From the NCBI RefSeq assembly GCF_033568475.1, contig NC_133122.1:148132861-148196860 (forward strand): a DNA stretch of 64,000 nt, written 5' to 3'. Positions 58,518 through 64,000 of this stretch are shown piece by piece. Below the pieces are notes generated by a model. The model worked only from the letters and a program-made list of their open reading frames with translations. It had not been told where the DNA came from and searched no databases. A program made the position numbers and the translations under genes. The stretch's first letter is position 1, and the number at the start of each line of letters is the position of its first letter. The DNA comes from Henckelia pumila. Taxonomy: Eukaryota; Streptophyta; Magnoliopsida; Lamiales; Gesneriaceae.

Positions 58518-58730
58518 ATGGCACAATTTGGCAAAATCATGAACAACTACATTCACTGCTTTATTACTTTGACGATGATCGTATTTTTGTCGACCTACAC
58601 GGTCGCGCAGGACGATGCGACTCCACCGGCACCGGCTATGGACGCCGGAGACGGCTGCCAACTCCCAATTCCTACCACCTTCGCTGTTTCCTCGGTGTTG
58701 CTTTTTGTTGCTGGCATTATGTTTCAATAA
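58518..58730 (+). CDS. Arabinogalactan peptide (AGP peptide), 70 aa
   Basis: A predicted secreted, GPI-anchored proteoglycan peptide of the cell surface. Residues 1-31 are a signal peptide with a hydrophobic core (ITLTMIVFLSTYTVA, cleavage likely after TVAQ). The short mature part DDATPPAPAMDAGDG carries Ala-Pro/Pro-Pro sites for proline hydroxylation and arabinogalactan addition. Residues 51-70 form the hydrophobic GPI-attachment tail, probably processed near Asp/Gly 43-46. The Cys at 47 is lost with the tail. A second gene of the same kind lies 1.5 kb downstream, same strand. Length and layout match plant AGP peptides. Confidence 0.85.
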   Translation: MAQFGKIMNNYIHCFITLTMIVFLSTYTVAQDDATPPAPAMDAGDGCQLPIPTTFAVSSVLLFVAGIMFQ

Positions 58731-58749
58731 ATGATCAAGGATAATTGGG

Positions 58750-60160
58750 GTCCCAAAATTTATTAATGTTGAATTGTGGGTTGGAGGCATTATATATAAA
58801 GAGTGACCTATGCGGCGCCTATCATAATATATTCTTTTTGCGTATAAGTGTTTGTTATGGATATATATTTGTGCTTCGATATTTTACTAATTTAAATAAA
58901 ATGATATGTACGTTGTCTTGTTCGATTATTTTGATTTCTTGGTTGGACACACTCAATACTCATTTGTATTTTGTTGTTTAAATCAAAAGATACCAAACCA
59001 TTAAAACTTGATTGCTAGCTAGCTAGCTGCTACCCTCGTCCATTTCCAAACTGATAAAAAATTAATAAAAATTAAAAATTAATGAACTAATATTTGATCC
59101 TAAATATGGGTAGTACACTAGGCTTACTCAATAATATTCCCCAAAAATAAGAGACTATATTAATTCAAGCTTATACTCGGAAGTCGTGCTTGAAATTTGG
59201 ACGAAAGCATTTGGATTTATGAGAGAGGATTAATTCATGTGAATAGAGTCTAGACTGGAGAGTTGATTTGAAATTGAAATAAAACAGGAAAAAAGTACTT
59301 AACTATACAAGAAATTTCAAACCATTCGTTTTAATTTTGAGGCAAATGGATGTAATGAATTTGATATGTGAATTTGAAATATGTCACATTGAAATCCATT
59401 AATCTAAATACAACTGAAATTTTAAAATTATGTCGTTCGATAAAAAAATCTCGATAACAACAAGTCAGTTGTCAACGATATAAGGATCCAATCCATGATA
59501 AAGTCGAACATCATCTTAGCCAGATGAATATCGTCTCAAATAACATTGATACTCATAAAAATACATGATCTTTTCTTTGTTCATCATCTTTAATCCAAGA
59601 ATAATTTGATCCATATAGCTAAATCCTAATAAGCAATAGCCGAACATAATCTTAAATGATATCAATAACGATAAAAGTAAACTAACTTCTCTTCGTTGAT
59701 AGATGAGTGAATTCATAAAAAGCTGATCCATATAGCTAATCTTAATAGACAATAGCTCATTAATGCATCATCTCAAACGATGTCTCGATATTCATGGACA
59801 TACATGATTGTTTTCTTTGTTCAATCTTCAATTCAAGAGATCCTCCAACTAGAGAGAGAGAGAGTAATCATGACACATAATCAATCATCTTTCTATAAAG
59901 TTCTAAAATAACAATATATATAACATCTTATAGTAAAAAATAATAATAATAAAGTAAGTCGAAAGGGTGACATTATAATTAGAGGCACTTATAGGTAGCC
60001 GAACGAGGCACATGCAAGGGTGGAGGAGAGGACAAGATACCAGCCTAGCCCCGAGTCCCACCACCAAAGCTACGTGTCCAAGGCCCATACGACACCGTAT
60101 GACGACGAATCCATCATCCCTTCCTCTGTCACCAGCTGTCAAAGCAAACACCCCACCATT
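58750..60160. other. Region between the two AGP-peptide genes
   Basis: No gene is supported. It has the first gene's 3' end, a GCTAGCTAGCTAGC run at about 59014, and diverged direct repeats at 59490-59850 (GATCCATATAGCTAA near 59608 and 59727; ACATGATYTTTTCTTTGTTC near 59564 and 59803). Confidence 0.5.
59490..59850. repeat. Diverged direct repeats
   Basis: Segments with GATCCATATAGCTAA followed by CTTAATAGACAATAGC-like sequence, and segments with CATACATGAT then TTTCTTTGTTCA, each occur twice, about 120 or 240 bp apart. Old tandem duplication is likely. Confidence 0.5.
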
Positions 60161-60165
60161 CTCTG

Positions 60166-60173
60166 TATAAATA
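60166..60173 (+). promoter_or_regulatory. Putative TATA box of the second AGP-peptide gene
   Basis: TATAAATA lies 77 bp before the start codon, followed by a C/A-rich leader. Confidence 0.7.
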
Positions 60174-60249
60174 CCAACCCCCCACTAATCCCATCACACA
60201 CCACCAACTCCCAACTCCACCACCCAAACACGCCCTTAACTCCTCCCCC

Positions 60250-60438
60250 ATGGCGCAGATTAGCACCGTCGCCGCAATGCTGCTAGCCTACGCCCTCGCC
60301 GCTATGGTCGCCACGGTCTCGGCCCAGGCCCCGGCCCCCGCGCCTGACGCCGGCGGCGCCGTCTCCCTGCCTCTCCCCGCCGCCGTCATCGTGTCTTCGC
60401 TTCTATTCTCCGCCGGCGTAGCGCTTTTGAGGCATTGA
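60250..60438 (+). CDS. Arabinogalactan peptide (AGP peptide), 62 aa
   Basis: The start is in a strong context (CCCCATGGCG). Residues 1-25 are a signal peptide ending VSA. The mature core QAPAPAPDAGG has the repeated Ala-Pro pattern that directs hydroxyproline arabinogalactan. Residues 38-60 are a hydrophobic GPI tail ending RH. Codon use is strikingly GC-rich (many GCC and GTC codons) against a very AT-rich surrounding, unlike the neighbour at 58518. Likely plasma-membrane or wall surface. The two genes may be an old tandem pair, although protein identity is low outside the layout. Confidence 0.9.
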   Translation: MAQISTVAAMLLAYALAAMVATVSAQAPAPAPDAGGAVSLPLPAAVIVSSLLFSAGVALLRH

Positions 60439-60443
60439 TGGAT

Positions 60444-62220
60444 TTATAGATATATATGTACTGATATATATATATATATGATCATCATTTTTTTTTCCCT
60501 TCCTCCTTTGATTACGTATGGTTGTTGGTTGGTGTGTGTTTTTCTTGGATTTGTTGTTTGTGGGTTGAGAGTAGATTTGGTTATTCTTGTGGTGTGCAGT
60601 GATATTGATTCATTATGAGAGGAGAATAACATTATTACCCATTTATTGTTCATTAATTTCTTTGCTTCCATTATTTCTTCAAAATTATTGCTCCTTCGTT
60701 GATTACTTACATACATTACATATCCACCGACAACATAAACAAGTGCTTAATTACGATGATTTCGAGCGACAACTCCTACAAACTTGATGTCTTTTTTTGA
60801 GAGAGAGATTATTGCACACCGACACAGTTCCTGTCCTGTGAAGTATAAAAACTGGAGATGAGTAAAGACTTCAACTTTGCAGTTAATTCTTGGGCTAAAA
60901 TCACGTAAACATTGATTCATATGTGAATTTACTATGTGGGCAAAGAAATTGTCTTGGCAAGTAGAATTCTTACTGTAAAATATGTGAAATTAAAGATATA
61001 TATTATTTGTTAGTTTGGCTGGAAGGTTAGCTGCGTAGCTTTACAGCGAATTGGCTCGTACAAGAATAAAGGCACGAACACCTGAGCTTGACTTAAAAGT
61101 AAATTAAAGTTGAGGCAAAAAGAAACTTTTGTGTAAAATATTTGCACAAACAATATTCTTCTTTCACCTAATACATTTTCTTGTCCCAAAAATATGAAAA
61201 ATATATACTTGCGTGACATCGACTAGTCTTATATGATGGATGATGAGTAGTCAATTTTTGTAAATGATCTCGCAAGATCATGATATTCATGGCTGTCGGG
61301 GACGTACGGATTCAGCGAGAGTGAGGATCACAACATATATGGTGGCGATAAGAATTTTATATCGTGAATTCTTCACAATGACGTCCAGCAAAACTATCAT
61401 ATGTTGCATGTATTTTAATAGAAAAGTTTAATTTGGAATAAATTATTTCAAATATAAATCATTTTGAGATCTATGGAATTGAACTAGTACCTAGCTAGTT
61501 AATTGGTTGCGTTGCGTTTTAAATCATTCCAAAATGCAAAGAATAATGTACTGAAAAACAAGGATGGATTTGAAATATACTACTTTAATTTGTTTACCCA
61601 ACTATTTGAAGGAAGAATTTGAAAATGACTAATTTCAGATATTTCCATCTAAGCAAACTTCCTTCATTTTATATGTATAATAATAATATAAAAAAACATG
61701 TGCATACTTTGCATAATATACTTTAAAATCTCATTCTCAAAGATTTCGCTCTCTCGTTCTTCGGAAAAAGATTGCAAGACAAAATCTTTTAAATTATAAC
61801 CATACATATGGATTCATTCCATTTTAAATTTTAGTTTTGTATACAATTTTTTTTTAATGGCGTGGGAATTCGCCCATCAATGAATAAATCTTGAACTAAA
61901 ACAAAAACTTGCAAACCACGTTACGCAGGTAAACTGCACTAGGTAGACCTTATATATGCAACAAACTCGCTCGAAAAATGTCGGTAGAGAAATTGATTCT
62001 GATCATTTATCAAAAACTTATCTACTCCAACAATTCGAACGCTCTCGTAAAGGCTAATCCTCTACAATTTTGAACGTGTAACATGTAATCGTATTTATTT
62101 AGTTCAATGCATATTTTTTCCAAATCCTGCCGTGAGTAAATAAATTTGTTAAGTAAATTCTTTTTTTTCCTATTTGATTTTATTTATTTAATTTCGGATT
62201 TGTTCATATTTATTATAGTA
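60444..62220. other. Intergenic AT-rich DNA
   Basis: This includes the 3' untranslated region of the second AGP-peptide gene. No other gene was recognised; frames at 60444-60787 and 61010-61219 lack domains. Confidence 0.5.
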
Positions 62221-62223
62221 AGG

Positions 62224-62347
62224 TTGTGTTTGAGAGAGCTTCTAGGAAGCACTTCTCAGCTTTCATTAATAAAATTTCATAAAATTTCAAAATTTTTTTA
62301 AAGAAATGCTGAGAAGTGCTTCTTAGAAGCTCTCCCAATTAAACACT
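62224..62347. mobile_element. Small palindromic MITE, about 125 bp
   Basis: GAGAGAGCTTCTAGGAAGCACTTCTCAGC in the left half is mirrored by GCTGAGAAGTGCTTCTTAGAAGCTCTC in the right half, with GTGTTT/AAACAC at the outer ends. The arms are nearly perfect over about 27 bp, with an AT-rich loop. Confidence 0.75.
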
Positions 62348-63780
62348 ACCCAAGTAATCTATGAATTTACTATTAAAAAAAATTAATCTATGAAAGTGAG
62401 AATTCGAGCATAAATAATTTATATTATATATAGAATTATTATATATAATTAATATTTTAATTATTTTAAATTGAATAAATAAATAAATATGGAAGATGAT
62501 AGGTCACAACAAATAAAATTTATTGCAATATAAAAGTATTGTTCTTTTATCTATCTGATATAGCAAAAAATTGATATTACCCGATTGGAGAGAATCTGAG
62601 TAATTTGTAGAAATCTGGATAGTCGGATTAATACTCGAACTGTTTCAAAGACCGAACTTCGTGGATTGTCACCTACATCCCAAAGCAAAGTGAGTGGCGT
62701 CGGGGTTTGCCGGCAAAAACACTCTGACGCTCAAGTCAGTATTTGCCCAATAAAAGTTCTAGAGAACTAGAGCATGTGACTATAGAGTGCGTATCTTAAT
62801 AATAAGAGAACTTGAGCTATTTATAGGCAATCAGGGAGTTTCATGGTCTTGAGCCTCTTATGAGATTTTTAAGAATTTTTGGGCATTGATAAAGTGTCCA
62901 AATAAATAATATAAGACCAAAACGGATTGAGTCATTGAGCTTAGATCTGGAAAAAATCAAATCGGGTCATAACCCATCATAAGCCCCCCACTCTCGGACA
63001 TGTCCTGTTTAGTAGAGATGGTAGAGAGTAAGAGTTTTTGGAGTAGTCTGTCATTAGACATGTAGCATGAGTCTGATTATATGAGAAATTAAATTTGGGT
63101 CGTAACCCATCATAAATCCCCCACCTTTGGGCGGATCACGTGCAGATAGTAGGTGTTAGAATATTTTCAGAACTTCATTTAATAATTTTAGAAATTTATT
63201 TGCCAACCACGAATAATGTTTGCCACTGCGAAAATTACGGGGATCAACCTGCCCGATCAGGTTGCGGGGATCGATATAAAGATACCGTGATGGAGTAATT
63301 CTGTAATTGTAGTAGGAATGTGATGCAATGAAATTGCAGATAGTAGGAAATAAAATCCTTCCAGAATAATGATTGCAGTGTAATTGGATAGGAATCAAAG
63401 TCCTGCCAGAATAATAATTGTAGAAACCCAGTAGAACTCTGACGGAAATAATTATTATAAATTCAGCACGTATGACTTCCATCACAACATACTAACGTGA
63501 AATTATTTTTGTATCTTTCTTGCAATATTTGCGTGATCGCGGGTAAGAAATAATTAGTGAAGGTAAAAGCAACGAATTTATATGGTAGGCACAAATCACC
63601 TTTGACATGGTGTATTTTCCCTCTCTCCTCTCATCTATCATCCCCACGTTAATTTTGAATATGTATCTATATGTATATTATGTGATATGTGGGAATATAG
63701 AATGTGTAACTATGTGTGTATGTATTGTGTATAAATCCCCATTTATTCAATCCTCCACCATCACCAAGGATCATTGTCCA
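62348..63780. other. Gene-free, repeat-like region
   Basis: No gene is supported. The part from about 62570 to 63150 has a near-duplicated CGGGTCATAACCCATCATAAGCCCCCCA / GGTCGTAACCCATCATAAATCCCCCA pair (62965 and 63099). It resembles the flank of an unrecognised retroelement. Confidence 0.45.
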
Positions 63781-63792
63781 TGCATGACCATG

Positions 63793-63945
63793 AGAGGGCG
63801 GCGGCGTGGCGGAGAGAAGATCCCGGAGCTCCGATGGTGCGATGATGGCGTGGCGGCGGTGGTGCGACGGCGGCGCTCCAGTGGTGCAACGGCGGCGCTC
63901 CGATGGCGAGACAGCGGCGCTCCGGTGGTGCAATGGCGGCTAGAC
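63793..63945. repeat. GC-rich minisatellite-like tract
   Basis: Repeats of about 20-25 bp, GCGGCGCTCCRGTGGTGCAA-like, occur about 63869, 63892 and 63914 and diverge to the left. Open frames in several phases are by-products of this composition. Confidence 0.65.
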
Positions 63946-64000
63946 CTGGACACGGTCCGGGTTCGGGTCGGACCCGCCGGGTTTGGGTTGGCATTTAGCC

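Noticed and set aside
63667..63994. Minus-strand frames rich in Arg, His and Pro
   Set aside because: They come from the GC-rich minisatellite in three phases at once and show no domain.

Overview
The window is nuclear DNA from a flowering plant. The evidence is two intron-containing genes (a DnaJ-family chaperone and UDP-glucose dehydrogenase), two arabinogalactan-peptide genes, and a dense set of plant mobile elements: Tekay-type Ty3/gypsy chromoviruses, a Ty1/copia remnant, PIF/Harbinger, Helitrons, hAT- and Mutator-type MITEs, and an endogenous caulimovirid. A eudicot, perhaps an asterid, is my guess; the species cannot be read from this sequence. All boundaries and splice sites were worked out by eye.

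Layout. 1-5.8 kb: MITEs, including a hAT MITE with a perfect 8-bp target duplication. A palindromic foldback MITE here has been invaded by a 2.5-kb solo LTR (5-bp target duplication TTAGT) and two short Helitrons. 5.9-10.5 kb: an eight-exon DnaJ gene of 286 aa whose 2.9-kb first intron holds an antisense copia remnant. 10.6-13.2 kb: intergenic, with several MITEs. 13.2-16.05 kb: UDP-glucose 6-dehydrogenase, with a leader intron and a single coding exon of 480 aa. 16.9-34.4 kb: a roughly unit-length endogenous pararetrovirus inside an imperfect inverted repeat. Its coat-protein gene was split by a very young 10.2-kb Tekay retrotransposon (18448-28671, target duplication GCAAG). 34.4-39.7 kb: gene-free DNA with a 266-bp Helitron, diverged tandem repeats, a microsatellite and a foldback MITE.

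39.7-56.6 kb: a decayed PIF/Harbinger-like element, bounded by candidate terminal repeats. It carries a transposase and a Myb/SANT partner on the plus strand. Unusually, it also carries two minus-strand genes: one with an RNase H1 N-terminal/viroplasmin-type domain, and one for a highly acidic protein with two SUMO-interaction-like motifs. An older, broken Tekay-type retrotransposon (46473-55406, target duplication ACTTG) sits inside the first extra gene, and a 635-bp MITE sits inside the second. 58.4-60.5 kb: two small secreted arabinogalactan-peptide genes in tandem. 60.5-64 kb: intergenic, with a short palindromic MITE and a GC-rich minisatellite at the edge.

Functionally, the host genes are ordinary: protein folding, UDP-glucuronate supply for cell-wall polysaccharides, and cell-surface proteoglycan peptides. 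The last two share a cell-wall theme but lie 45 kb apart, and I do not infer linkage. The interest lies in the nested elements, above all the four-gene Harbinger-like unit and the split pararetrovirus.
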